Assembly (NCBI RefSeq): GCF_026262505.1
Contig: NC_067207.1
Location: forward strand, 13,546,082-13,610,081
DNA length: 64,000 nt
Direction: 5' to 3'
Source: Trichomonas vaginalis G3
Lineage: Eukaryota > Parabasalia > Trichomonadida > Trichomonadidae
Below the pieces are notes generated by a model. That model searched no databases. It saw only the letters and a list, made by a program, of their open reading frames with translations, and was not told the DNA's origin. This document shows, piece after piece, positions 52,828 through 62,714 of the stretch. The translations under genes were made by a program, and so were the position numbers. Numbering within the stretch: the first letter of the stretch is position 1; each line of letters begins with the position of its first letter.

Positions 52828-55198
52828 TTTGAAAAAACGATTTTTTGGAACTCTTCAGCTCGGAAGGAGATATAATGAATAGATGATATTTTTGATTAAT
52901 TTATGAAAGCTGTCAACTTAAGATCCCTATTAGTGAAAGACAAATTCCTTACACTATGAATTTTTTAAAACAAAATATATTTTCATTTATACCATTCTCA
53001 AGTCTATTGAAAACACAATGTGTTATATTTTTGACAAAGTTTTTGAATGCGTGGCAAGAGTTTAATGTTTTGGAGAGTAAATGATATCAATTTCTATTCA
53101 AAACAATTAAATCAGATCATGGAAATGTTCATTTCTATTTCTATGCAACATTCGAACATGAATATAGAATCATAGATATTGCAAATCAATTTATTAAAAT
53201 ATTCCAATTTCGTATTCAAATTGTTTTGAATTAATTATTATTTGATATGCTCTCTTGAATACCAACTATGAATTTCATCATATTTGTTTTAGATGATACA
53301 ACAAGAATCCGATAAGTTTAATTTGATTAATTAATTTCTCATGCCAAATTAGAGAATTCTCTTTGTGAAGAGGTTTTATATTTAATTCATATATTTTTTA
53401 GACGGCAGAAGTGGCTAAACAGCCCTCAGAAATTTCGTATGAAAAATAAGGTTCTCTAAAGATTAAATGATTCGCAGCAGCGTTATAAGAATAAAATATG
53501 GATAGGACATCATATCATGATTTCACTCTGATGTGAAATGGCATTTCATTAATTCAGATTTATAAAAACTTATATTTGGCTATTTAAACCGTATAAATGC
53601 ATTAAGCAATCTATTGAAACATGGGGTTGATGGTTGAAATTCCTATATTCACTGAATTTGAATGGACTTCTGTTATTTAACTGCAAAAGTGATTTTTATC
53701 ACATAAAAATAAATATATCTAGCAAGTAATACCATTATTCGATGAAACAAAGTAATTTTATAGAGAATTTAAATATTTATTGAAATTAATCTAAATTATT
53801 GGTCTTTCTTAAAAGGAAATATCCACTTTTTTAAACGCTCAAATAATAGAAAATAATTTCAAAATATATAATACCCTCAATTTTTGACTTTTGCAACTTT
53901 TTCATGACCCTACCCAGGTATCTAAAATACCATTTATCGCCTGAAAAGCACCCTTAATTTATGCCAATTGACAAAATAAAGATATGTTTAGAATGCTGAT
54001 ATGATGGAGAATCATGCTGCATCATTATTGGCCAGCAATATATAATATTTAAGAAATCTACGAGATTATCTGATTTCATGAAACTCAATGTATACTAAGT
54101 TTCAGACTTTGAAATTTTAACATGTTGATATGGGTACATAGGGTTTATGATTCCAGTCATTTATTTAAAAAATTACAAAAATGAATTAATATGATGTGAG
54201 TAACAATGGTAATAAACGCTTAATTACTAATATATTATTTCTTGGTAGGAATGAAATGTTTTGGTGACATTTATAGAAGTTAAGCTGAGAATCAAAAATG
54301 CAAAAATTATTTTAAATATTACAAGCATTATTTGATGTCATTGAGTTTAGAGTCGTGTAGATATATGAGTACAATATGTTATTGATGTATATATGCAATA
54401 ATTGTGAAAATGAAATGTGAATCTCAAGATGAGTTGCATGTTACTGCGCTATAATTTGAATTCAATACGTACATAACATTACTAAATGTATTTTAAGATA
54501 ATACAAAAAATTAAGCTTGCAAAAAGATATCGAAATGTAATTTTCATTAGATTCAAAGTTCTGAATAGATTTTGATTTTAACTATTGATGAGTTTGTCAA
54601 ACCTCTATAATAATAGAATGTAGAACTAATTAAATATAATTAATAAAAAAATACAAATTTAAGTGATATTATAAGAGATATATGTGATGTTACCAATATG
54701 ATATGATATTGGAGAACTGATAGAATTGTGATGTGAGACTAAATATGATTTTATTATGAATAGGAGAATAATATTAGAAGAATTTCTTGAATTTAATGTA
54801 TCTGAATATGTAATTGGGCATATATTCTATATATATATTGGTAGGTTAACTAGAAATAAGAAGATGAAAGATTGTTAATGAATAATATGAGATTAAGCGA
54901 AAATATATTGTTCTAATAGATGAGTGTTGAGATCCAATATATATGAAGAGGGGGATGTGAGAGGAAATATGTATATTTAATAAAATAAGCGATGAGAGAA
55001 AAAATAACAAAGATTTATATGAAATTTTGAGTATTGAAAAAGCTCGATTAGTGATTTTATGTCTGTTAAAGGAATAGATATTCTAGGAGAAAGATAAATT
55101 GAATTAAAGAAGAATAAAAAAAGTTGATTAAGATTGATAAAAATATTGAATTGTATGACAATGGAAAGAAGGAATAAATTGGTGTTGGTATGACGGTA
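52828..55198. other. Intergenic
   Basis: About 2.4 kb of very AT-rich sequence. A GCACCCTTAA near 53948-53957 resembles the end of the 48.4-49.5 kb element. No ORF or RNA gene was recognised. The right edge leads directly into the hairpin repeat array. Confidence 0.4.
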
Positions 55199-56020
55199 TC
55201 ATTTCGGGAGACATTGCCTCTGCATGTCTCCCAGAATTGGACAATCTTCTGCAATCAGAATGTGATTGCAAAACTTTGACCGACAAGAGTGTATTGTGCA
55301 CTCCTGTCGGTCGCAGTGTCTCATTCTGGGAGACATTGCCTCTGCATGTCTCCCAGAATGGAACAATGTTCCGCATTGATAACTTGAACGCGGAAGTTTG
55401 ACCGACAAGAGTGTATTGTGCACTCCTGTCGGTCGCAGTGTCTCATTCTGGGAGACATTGCCTCTGCATGTCTCCTAGAATGGAACAATGTTCCGCATTG
55501 ATAACTTGAACGCGGAAGTTTGACCGACAAGAGTGTATTGTGCACTCCTGTCGGTCGCAGTGTCTCATTCTGGGAGACATTGCCTCTGCATGTCTCCCAG
55601 AATGGAACAATGTTCCGCATTGATAACTTGAACGCGGAAGTTTGACCGACAAGAGTGTATTGTGCACTCCTGTCGGTCGCAGTGTCTCATTCTGGGAGAC
55701 ATTGCCTCTGCATGTCTCCCAGAATGGAACAATGTTCCGCATTGATAACTTGAACGCGGAAGTTTGACCGACAAGAGTGTATTGTGCACTCCTGTCGGTC
55801 GCAGTGTCTCATTCTGGGAGACATTGCCTCTGCATGTCTCCCAGAATGGAACAATGTTCCGCATTGATAACTTGAACGCGGAAGTTTGACCGACAAGAGT
55901 GTATTGTGCACTCCTGTCGGTCGCAGTGTCTCATTCTGGGAGACATTGCCTCTGCATGTCTCCAGAATGGAACAATGTTCCGCATTAATTGAACGCGGAA
56001 GTTTGACCGACAAGAGTGCA
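55199..56020. repeat. 122-bp tandem array built of hairpins, about 7 units
   Basis: Units of 122 bp begin near 55199, 55320, 55442, 55564, 55686, 55808 and 55930; the first is divergent and the last degraded. Nearly every base lies in an inverted repeat. H1 is ATTCTGGGAGACAT with ATGTCTCCCAGAAT around a 9-nt loop. A short GGAACaatGTTCC follows. H2 is TTCCGC with GCGGAA. H3 is GACCGACA.GAGTG with CACTC.TGTCGGTC around a short loop. The middle units are nearly identical. The many short overlapping ORFs here are by-products of the repeat. The array is clearly GC-richer than its flanks. Confidence 0.9.
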
Positions 56021-57272
56021 TTATCCAATCTTTTTTGTCATATACCTCAACCCACAAAGACAAAACCTTACATAAAATAGGTAAACTTTGGTTTTCACTT
56101 AATAATGTTTATTTTTAATTTTTTGTTCTTTATATAACTTTTTCTTCTACTAAACTATTTTACAGACTCTACTGAGCTATCCTCACATATACCTGTGACA
56201 ATAACACATATATACTCCCTTCATATTCTGATCTCATGACATATTACAGCACAAACTATAATTATACAACATACCTCATAAAGTCTGATTTTACCCCTAT
56301 CTAAGCGTTCAAAACCTATTTTCCCCGCGTAATCTGATTCTTCTGGCTCTGCTGATTCGATTTCTGCTGTCAGATCGTGAAAATATGCATCACACAATGA
56401 GATAAACACAAAATACACAACTTAATATTTTCCTTAAAATTTCTCTTCAAGTTCATACTGAAACAACATCTTTTTTTGAAAATACAATTTTTTCAAAAAA
56501 TGTATGAATTCAAAAGTGCATACTATATCTAGTCATTACCCAACATTAATTTTGTATTTTAGTTTTTAAGATATTCATTTTATTATACGTCTTATTCAGA
56601 AAATTAAATATATTTGTGAGGGAAAACGGAGGAAATAATAAATATGTCAAGATCGAGGAATTGACAATTTTAAGGAAAATATTAAGTTGTGTATTTTGTG
56701 TTTATCTCATTGTGTGATGCATATTTTCACGATCTGACAGCAGAAATCGAATCAGCAGAGCCAGAAGAATCAGATTACGCGGGGAAAATAGGTTTTGAAC
56801 GCTTAGATAGGGGTAAAATCAGACTTTATGAGGTATGTTGTATAATTATAGTTTGTGCTGTAATATGTCATGAGATCAGAATATGAAGGGAGTATATATG
56901 TGTTATTGTCACAGGTATATACGTGAGGATAGCTCAGTAGAGTCTGTAAAATAGTTTAGTAGAAGAAAAAGTTATATAAAGAACAAAAAATTAAAAATAA
57001 ACATTATTAAGTGAAAACCAAAGTTTACCTATTTTATGTAAGGTTTTGTCTTTGTGGGTTGAGGTATATGACAAAAAAGATTGGATAATGCACTCTTGTC
57101 GGTCAAACTTCCGCATTCATAACTTGAATGCGGAACATTGTTCCATTCTGGGAGACATGCAGAGGCAATGTCTCCCAGAATGAGACACTGCGACCGACAG
57201 GAGTGCACAATACACTCTTGTCGGTCAAACTTCCGCGTTCAAGTTATCAATGCGGAACATTGTTCCATTCGA
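55844..57272. repeat. Giant palindrome overlapping the hairpin array (about 600-bp arms)
   Basis: The left arm (55844-56442) is repeated in reverse at 56668-57272, with a 225-bp centre (56443-56667). The arms are nearly identical, with only a few differences (for example GTATATGTGAGG against GTATATACGTGAGG). Each arm consists of one to two hairpin units on the outside and about 430 bp of AT-rich sequence inside. Each contains the same 65-codon open frame facing outward from the opposite strands (56221-56418 minus, 56689-56886 plus). Whether that frame is coding is doubtful. The left arm carries about five extra tandem units beyond the palindrome. Confidence 0.85.
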
Positions 57273-57665
57273 GGAGCCCTCGAAAAGAACCTCACATCGA
57301 CTCTCTCTTTCCGGCATCTTTACCTCATAGAAAACTGCTCGTTCGCAACTTTGTGTGCAATCTAAGAGATGATTGCGGTAAAGATGCCGGGAAGATTGAT
57401 GCTGCAGCCCCAGGCCGCACTCAGATTTCATCCCGCTACACAATTGTTCATCCAACAACTGTCATAGAGGTTGAAATTTTCGACCAGAAGTGAAACATAT
57501 CATTTTTAAGACTGCGGCGCGCAAGCAAGTTTGAACCTTTCAAGGGTGATCAGTCCTTTACTCATTTCAAGACCTCTTGTTGCCTGATAAAACGATACTT
57601 CCTTCCTTGTGGGCCATTGAAAACCGCCCAAGCCGTCACAACTTGCTTCCTAAATTTTATTTGCG
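57273..57665. other. GC-richer island with long complementary stems; possible structured RNA
   Basis: About 390 bp clearly richer in G and C than the surroundings, starting right where the palindrome ends. CCGGCATCTTTACC (57311-57324) pairs perfectly with GGTAAAGATGCCGG (57377-57390), enclosing a nested CGCAA..TTGCG. AAGCAAGTT (57523-57531) pairs with AACTTGCTT (57640-57648), enclosing small hairpins such as GGGC..GCCC. A frame of about 70 codons to a TGA at 57491-57493 (…AAAPGRTQISSRYTIVHPTT…) is open and might be the 3' end of a gene cut by the palindrome. I could not match it to a known RNA or protein. Confidence 0.4.
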
Positions 57666-59063
57666 GAGTAATTATCATGCATATTTTATCGGATAATAAT
57701 ATCAAAGCTAAATTTCATATTATTTTTTAAAGATATGCATTTTCTGTCTAAATTTATTTTTTCTGTTTCCAATTCACGGAATAATATTCTTACAAGCATA
57801 TACATAGCTAATATATATCATTTTAATAATAATAAAACCAAAATGATGTATTCTTCATATAGTTATTTAAAATTCGTTAACTAGAATTGTATTCAGAACG
57901 AGGCAAAGTTAGGAGATACATAAAAACCAATAACTCGATAAGTGATACCTTTTTTCCTGATATATCTATATGTGTTAATGTCAAACACGATTTGGAAAAA
58001 TTAATTCTTTAAATCGGCTTAAGAATAAGACCAACATCAAAAGCATGGTTAATAAATTAATAAATCAATGTTTAATTACCGATTCATGCATTTTTTTCAA
58101 AATTTCAAATTTCAAATTTTTGTTTCTCGAAAATATTAATTGTTTCCACTAGATTAACAAATAAACAATAAATTGGATTAATGTAATGTCCAATCATTCA
58201 TTTTAAATTTTAGATTTAAAACAATATTTTTCTCCATATTATGAACTTGCAGGATCCTTTGAAATCTCATGATTTCATCTGTGACTTTCGTTTTCTATAA
58301 ATTTTGATAGTCTGTAATGATGTTCGTTGTAAAGTCACGCAGAACTCATTCAAATGAAAATAATTTATTTTTGAAGAAAAAAATACTTTAAGATCAATTA
58401 ATAGAAGAATAATATTTTATAGAAATGCGAAACTAAAAATTCAATCTTTTCTTTCAATTTTGTTGTTGTTTTGAAAAAATTTAATTCTGTAAAACAATTG
58501 AATACTATCATCGTTAGCCTTATAAACCTAAAATTTATATCTCATTATGATTTGTTTGCAGTAACTTTGCCATTTTACAGATTAATTGATAAAGAGTTGA
58601 TCGCATTTAAACAGGATGCAAGCTATACCATTATCTCCTTAACTAATTCCGCTAAAAAATTCCGACAATATTATAAACCATCTTTTGTTAATGTCACAAT
58701 TTTAATAACATAACATATCAACTCATGATTAGTGCGTAGTTCAATATTTTCGGATTATGGATATTTTTCAAACTTTTTATTTGAATGGTTTACTCATCTG
58801 ATTCCAAATTATCCAAAACTAAGTAATATTACAAAAATGATCGCTGTGCACTTATATGCAAAATATAATCATCAATTATGAAACACTCTGAAAATACTTA
58901 AAATAATTATTTCTATTTTTTAAAAACATATAAGAATTATACAATATTAGCCAATTATAATTCATCCAAGATCGCTATTTCTGTGAAACTGGGGGTTTTG
59001 ACATTGAATTTTTGAAGTTGCAGTTACATTCTTGAGAAAAAAGCGGTTTTGACGAATTTGTTT
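57666..59063. other. Intergenic
   Basis: About 1.4 kb of AT-rich sequence. One 80-codon frame at 58471-58713 lacks supporting features and was not called. The initiator of the saposin-like gene is at the right edge. Confidence 0.4.
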
Positions 59064-59069
59064 TCATTT
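59064..59069 (+). promoter_or_regulatory. Initiator (Inr) of the saposin-like gene
   Basis: TCATTT with its A 7 nt before the ATG at 59073. It decides the start: the open frame extends a few codons further upstream but without an ATG. Confidence 0.65.
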
Positions 59070-59072
59070 CGA

Positions 59073-61178
59073 ATGTTTGTCTTTTTATCTGTTTTAGCTC
59101 TTTCAGCTGTAGATAAAGACAGATGTAGCCTCTGTCAGACAGGCTTAGGCATTGTTCACGATGCCATCAATGCTGGCTATGATGATAAGCAAATCGTTGA
59201 TGCCCTTAAGGCCAGCTGCCCAACATTACCATCTCAATATGTTCCAATTTGCAATGCTTTTCTTAAAAACATCGAACACATTCTTGCTGAAATTCGTGCC
59301 GGAAAGGACGACAAAGCAATCTGTGCTGAATATTCATTATGCGCCCAGAAGCCAAAGGTTGAGGCTGCCAACGGTCTCATCTGCGACCTCTGCGTCGACC
59401 TTCTAAAGAAGGTTGAGGAGATCATGGTTAGCACAAAGATTGAAGCCGATGTTATCGCTCTTGCAACCAAGTACTGCGAGAAGCTTTCTGCTCCATATTC
59501 CACCCTCTGCGACTCCCTCGTCAAGCAGTATGTTCCAATGATCATGCAGTACCTCGAGCAGGGTCTTGAGCACATTGAGATCTGCCAGAAGATTTCTCTC
59601 TGCGAAGCCTCAAAGAAGTCTCGCGCTGCTGACCCAGTTCTCTGCGATCTTTGCACAGAACTTGTCAAGAAGATCGAAGACATCATTGACGATACACAAG
59701 TTGAAGCCGATGTTGAGAAGCTCGCCAAGGAATACTGCGACAAGCTCCAGTCCATCTATGCCACACTCTGCGAAACACTCGTTTCCCAGTATGTTCCACA
59801 GATCATGCAGTGGCTTGACCAAGGCATCGAACATCTTGAGATCTGCCAGAAGCTCCACGTGTGCTCATCCTCCTCCTACAAGGTCAAGGACACAATTCTT
59901 TGCGACCTTTGCACAGACCTCATCGCCAAGATAGAAGAAATTATCAAGGATACAAAGCTTGAGGAAGATGTTGAGAAGCTCGCTAAGGAATACTGCGACA
60001 AGCTCGGCACAATGTACTCTGCCCTCTGCGAAGCCCTCGTTACACAGTACGTTCCACAGATCATTGAATGGCTTGACCAGGGTCTCGAACACGCCGAAAT
60101 CTGCCAGAAGCTTCACATGTGCGCTGCCACAAAGGTTGCCCGCCAGCCCGAAAACGGCCTATTATGCAACTACTGCGTCACAATTGTCCAGTACATCGAG
60201 AAGCTCATGCTCGACACAAAGGTCGAATCTGAAGTCGCCAAATTAGTTGAGAAGTTCTGCGCCGCGTTTCCAGTCTTCTCTGGTGTCTGCGACAAGATCG
60301 TTGAGAAGTACGTTCCAATCATCATGCAGTGGCTCGAACAAGGCCTCGAACATGAAGAAATCTGCAAGAAGCTCGGTTTCTGCACAAACGCAATCAGAGC
60401 ATCTTCCAACAGCTTCGTCTGCGACCTCTGCACAGAGCTCGTTGCTAAGGTTGAACAAATCATGGTCGACACAAAGCTCGAGAAGGATGTCATCGCTCTT
60501 GCCCAGGAGTACTGCGAGAAGCTCGCTGTTCCAATGTCCACACTCTGCGACTCCCTTGTTGCCCAGTACGTCCCACAGATCATGCAGTGGCTCGAACAAG
60601 GCCTTGAGCACCTCGAAATCTGCAAGAAGATCTCCCTTTGCCCAAAGAACGCCCAACGCTCAAACAGCTTCGTCTGCGACCTCTGCACAGAACTCGTTGC
60701 CAAGGTTGAGGAAATCATGGTCGACACAAAGCTCGAGAAGGATGTCATCGCTCTTGCTCAGGAGTACTGCGAGAAGCTCGCTGTTCCAATGTCCACACTC
60801 TGCGACTCCCTTGTTGCCCAGTACGTCCCACAGATCATGCAGTGGCTCGAACAAGGCCTTGAGCACCTCGAAATCTGCAAGAAGATCTCCCTTTGCCCAA
60901 CAACATTCGAATTGAATGTCGCCCGCATCCCAATCTCATACGAGAACGGCGTTACATGCGATGTCTGCAAGGACTTCTTCAAGTGGGCTGAGGACGAACT
61001 CGAGAAGTACACAGTTCCATACCTTTGGAAGCTCGTCAACGAGAAGTGCCCCAACGTCCCATACCTCCGCCAGTTCTGCAAGATCATCAACGTCCAGAAC
61101 ATTGAGACATTTGTAAACCTCCTCATCTCCCAGGCTCCACCAGCCAAGTGCTGCCAGTTCCTTAAGATCTGCCAGTAA
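59073..61178 (+). CDS. Secreted saposin-B multi-domain protein (SapLIP-like), eight domains
   Basis: 701 residues from ATG 59073. A signal peptide (MFVFLSVLALSA) is followed by eight saposin-B domains of about 75-85 residues. Each has the six-cysteine pattern starting CxxC (CSLC, CDLC, CDLC, CDLC, CNYC, CDLC, CDLC, CDVC) and usually ending EICxKxxxC; the last, divergent domain ends CCQFLKIC. Domains 6 and 7 are nearly identical at DNA level. There is no membrane anchor. SapB proteins bind or extract lipids, and some related amoebapores and TvSapLIPs act on membranes, so a lysosomal or secreted lipid-binding or membrane-active role is likely. The precursor may be cut into separate domains. GC-rich codons suggest high expression. 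Confidence 0.9.
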   Translation: MFVFLSVLALSAVDKDRCSLCQTGLGIVHDAINAGYDDKQIVDALKASCPTLPSQYVPICNAFLKNIEHILAEIRAGKDDKAICAEYSLCAQKPKVEAANGLICDLCVDLLKKVEEIMVSTKIEADVIALATKYCEKLSAPYSTLCDSLVKQYVPMIMQYLEQGLEHIEICQKISLCEASKKSRAADPVLCDLCTELVKKIEDIIDDTQVEADVEKLAKEYCDKLQSIYATLCETLVSQYVPQIMQWLDQGIEHLEICQKLHVCSSSSYKVKDTILCDLCTDLIAKIEEIIKDTKLEEDVEKLAKEYCDKLGTMYSALCEALVTQYVPQIIEWLDQGLEHAEICQKLHMCAATKVARQPENGLLCNYCVTIVQYIEKLMLDTKVESEVAKLVEKFCAAFPVFSGVCDKIVEKYVPIIMQWLEQGLEHEEICKKLGFCTNAIRASSNSFVCDLCTELVAKVEQIMVDTKLEKDVIALAQEYCEKLAVPMSTLCDSLVAQYVPQIMQWLEQGLEHLEICKKISLCPKNAQRSNSFVCDLCTELVAKVEEIMVDTKLEKDVIALAQEYCEKLAVPMSTLCDSLVAQYVPQIMQWLEQGLEHLEICKKISLCPTTFELNVARIPISYENGVTCDVCKDFFKWAEDELEKYTVPYLWKLVNEKCPNVPYLRQFCKIINVQNIETFVNLLISQAPPAKCCQFLKICQ
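60408..60903 (+). repeat. Two nearly identical saposin-domain units, 255-bp spacing
   Basis: 60408-60648 and 60663-60903 are almost the same sequence, offset by 255 bp (85 codons). Most differences are single synonymous changes. This is a recent in-frame duplication or gene conversion inside the saposin gene. Confidence 0.85.
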
Positions 61179-61636
61179 AACCTTCTGACTAATCTCTAAG
61201 TTTTAAAGTTTGATTTTATTTATCTTCTCTAACTTGAAATTCTTTTATCTTTTTATCCAAGGTAAAAAAGAATTAATCAGAACTTATTTTTAAATCTATG
61301 CTTTCATTTATTATGGTTTGATTAATAATTTTGTTTTGATCATGATCTGTTATTTAGATTTAATATAATAAATAGACTTATTTATATAAGATATTATTAA
61401 ACACGAGAGATGAAGGTCATAACTCAATGAATTATTTCATTGCTTTTGCAAAAATCAAAATTTCTTTTGTAAATCTCAATAAATAAAATCTGCACAGGTA
61501 AGACATTTTATTTTTAAAGAAATTAGGTCGCTGTAATTGATGATGGACATATAAAAAGTGTCTCTTTAGTGTCCTTCAAAATTGAATTCATCAAAAATTT
61601 TTGGTCGAAAAAAAAGCAAAAATCTAATAATTTTTG
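61179..61636. other. Intergenic
   Basis: About 460 bp of AT-rich spacer. Nothing was recognised. Confidence 0.4.
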
Positions 61637-62494
61637 ATGACACTCCCTTGCAACACATGCCGCATGAGATTCGAGTCAAGAGCACTCCTTACAGAGCACT
61701 ATCACTCTGAATTACACCGCACAAACCTTGTTTTAAAGTCTCGTGGCCAAGATCCAATCACTGAAGAACAATTCATTGCTCTTCAGAAGAAGAAAGAGGA
61801 AGAAGCCGCTGCACTTGCACCACCACAACCAGAGATGCCACCACAAGATGAAGAAGAAGATAAAGAAGAATTCCACTACGAACTTTGCCGCGATATCCCA
61901 GACACAGAATGTTTGTTCTGCGGCAAAGAGTTCGAAAATGCCGACTTATGCTTAGAGCATATGGCATCTCACGGATTTCGCTTCTGTTATCCAGATAAAC
62001 TTGCTGATAAGGCAGGTTTGCTTGCCTACCTTGGCGAAAAGATCGGTGTTGGCCACTGCTGCCCAAGCTGCAGCAGACAGTTCCAGTCCCTTAAGTCTGT
62101 CCGCAATCACATGAAAGACAAGTGCCATTGCAACTACGAGTATGATGAAGAAGTCGAAGAATTCTACCAAGAGGAGATGGGCATCGTATTAGCTCAGCCA
62201 GGTGTCGTAGATTCCGTTGGAGAACTTCATCTTCCAAATGGAAAGATTTATGGTCATCGCGCTTACGCAAGATACTACAAGCAGAGACAACCAGATACAG
62301 AGGCTTTTCAACGCTCTGCTCGTCGCGCTATTGCTGGTCCTGAAATGTCACGCGAATCAGTCGATATTGCTAAGGATAGAGTTATGCGTATTAGAGAATA
62401 CTACAAGCAGAAGTACATAAACAAGAAGATGATGAGACTTACAACTAAGGATTACCATCCATTCTCTGATATGCGTAGAGGTAACGCCGTTTGA
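61637..62494 (+). CDS. Rei1/ZNF622-type 60S subunit biogenesis zinc-finger protein
   Basis: 285 residues from ATG 61637. There are three or more C2H2 fingers: CNTCRMRFESRALLTEHYHSELH at the start, ECLFCGKEFENADLCLEHMASH and CPSCSRQFQSLKSVRNHMKDKCH. The signature segment between the latter two, LLAYLGEKIGVGHCC, is typical of Rei1/ZNF622. The C terminus is basic (RMRIREYYKQKYINKKMMR). The family works in the cytoplasm on late 60S maturation, helping release the Arx1/Alb1 export factors and proofreading the exit tunnel. The protein is shorter than yeast Rei1 (about 390 aa) because linkers are reduced. GC-richer codons suggest steady expression. Confidence 0.88.
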   Translation: MTLPCNTCRMRFESRALLTEHYHSELHRTNLVLKSRGQDPITEEQFIALQKKKEEEAAALAPPQPEMPPQDEEEDKEEFHYELCRDIPDTECLFCGKEFENADLCLEHMASHGFRFCYPDKLADKAGLLAYLGEKIGVGHCCPSCSRQFQSLKSVRNHMKDKCHCNYEYDEEVEEFYQEEMGIVLAQPGVVDSVGELHLPNGKIYGHRAYARYYKQRQPDTEAFQRSARRAIAGPEMSRESVDIAKDRVMRIREYYKQKYINKKMMRLTTKDYHPFSDMRRGNAV

Positions 62495-62690
62495 GCAATT
62501 ATCGTTTTATTTATTATGCAGAACTCTTTTATTCTTGCAAATCTTATAAAGGTGATATAATTAATGTTCATTTTTTATAATTTAAATATCCATTTATTTT
62601 TTCAACGAATATATAGGAAGTCATGATATTATTACCTAAAGTATATCTTGATTTTACAATAATATGTTCATTTTTCATTAAAGATTTTCA

Positions 62691-62701
62691 TCATTCATTT
62701 G
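62691..62701 (+). promoter_or_regulatory. Initiator candidates before the last gene
   Basis: TCATTCATTT offers two overlapping initiators 18-22 nt before the ATG at 62715. Confidence 0.45.
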
Positions 62702-62714
62702 TTCTAAATATTCT

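Noticed and set aside
51432-53957. Possible 2.5-kb TIR element with TTAGGGTGCT and AGCACCCTTAA ends
   Set aside because: The ends match only over about 10 bases with a one-base gap and would enclose an ordinary gene; chance is likely.
55066-56063. Series of about 60-113-codon minus-strand ORFs in the hairpin array
   Set aside because: These are frame shadows of the 122-bp repeats with the same peptide each time; no initiator and no independent coding signal.
56221-56886. Identical 65-codon ORFs in the two palindrome arms
   Set aside because: They are mirror copies of one sequence. The middle part reads rather protein-like, but there is no recognisable domain, so I did not call a gene.
9867-57272. 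The palindromes and repeat arrays as replication origins or centromeres
   Set aside because: Nothing in the sequence supports this beyond AT-richness and inverted repeats; their mobile-element-like features explain them more simply.
58471-58713. 80-codon ORF on the plus strand
   Set aside because: It starts at a non-ATG codon, has no initiator, and shows an AT-driven composition like the intergenic DNA.
60170-60915. Long antisense and shifted ORFs in the saposin gene
   Set aside because: Shadows created by GC-rich, repeated codons of the true frame; the true frame has a signal peptide and conserved cysteines.
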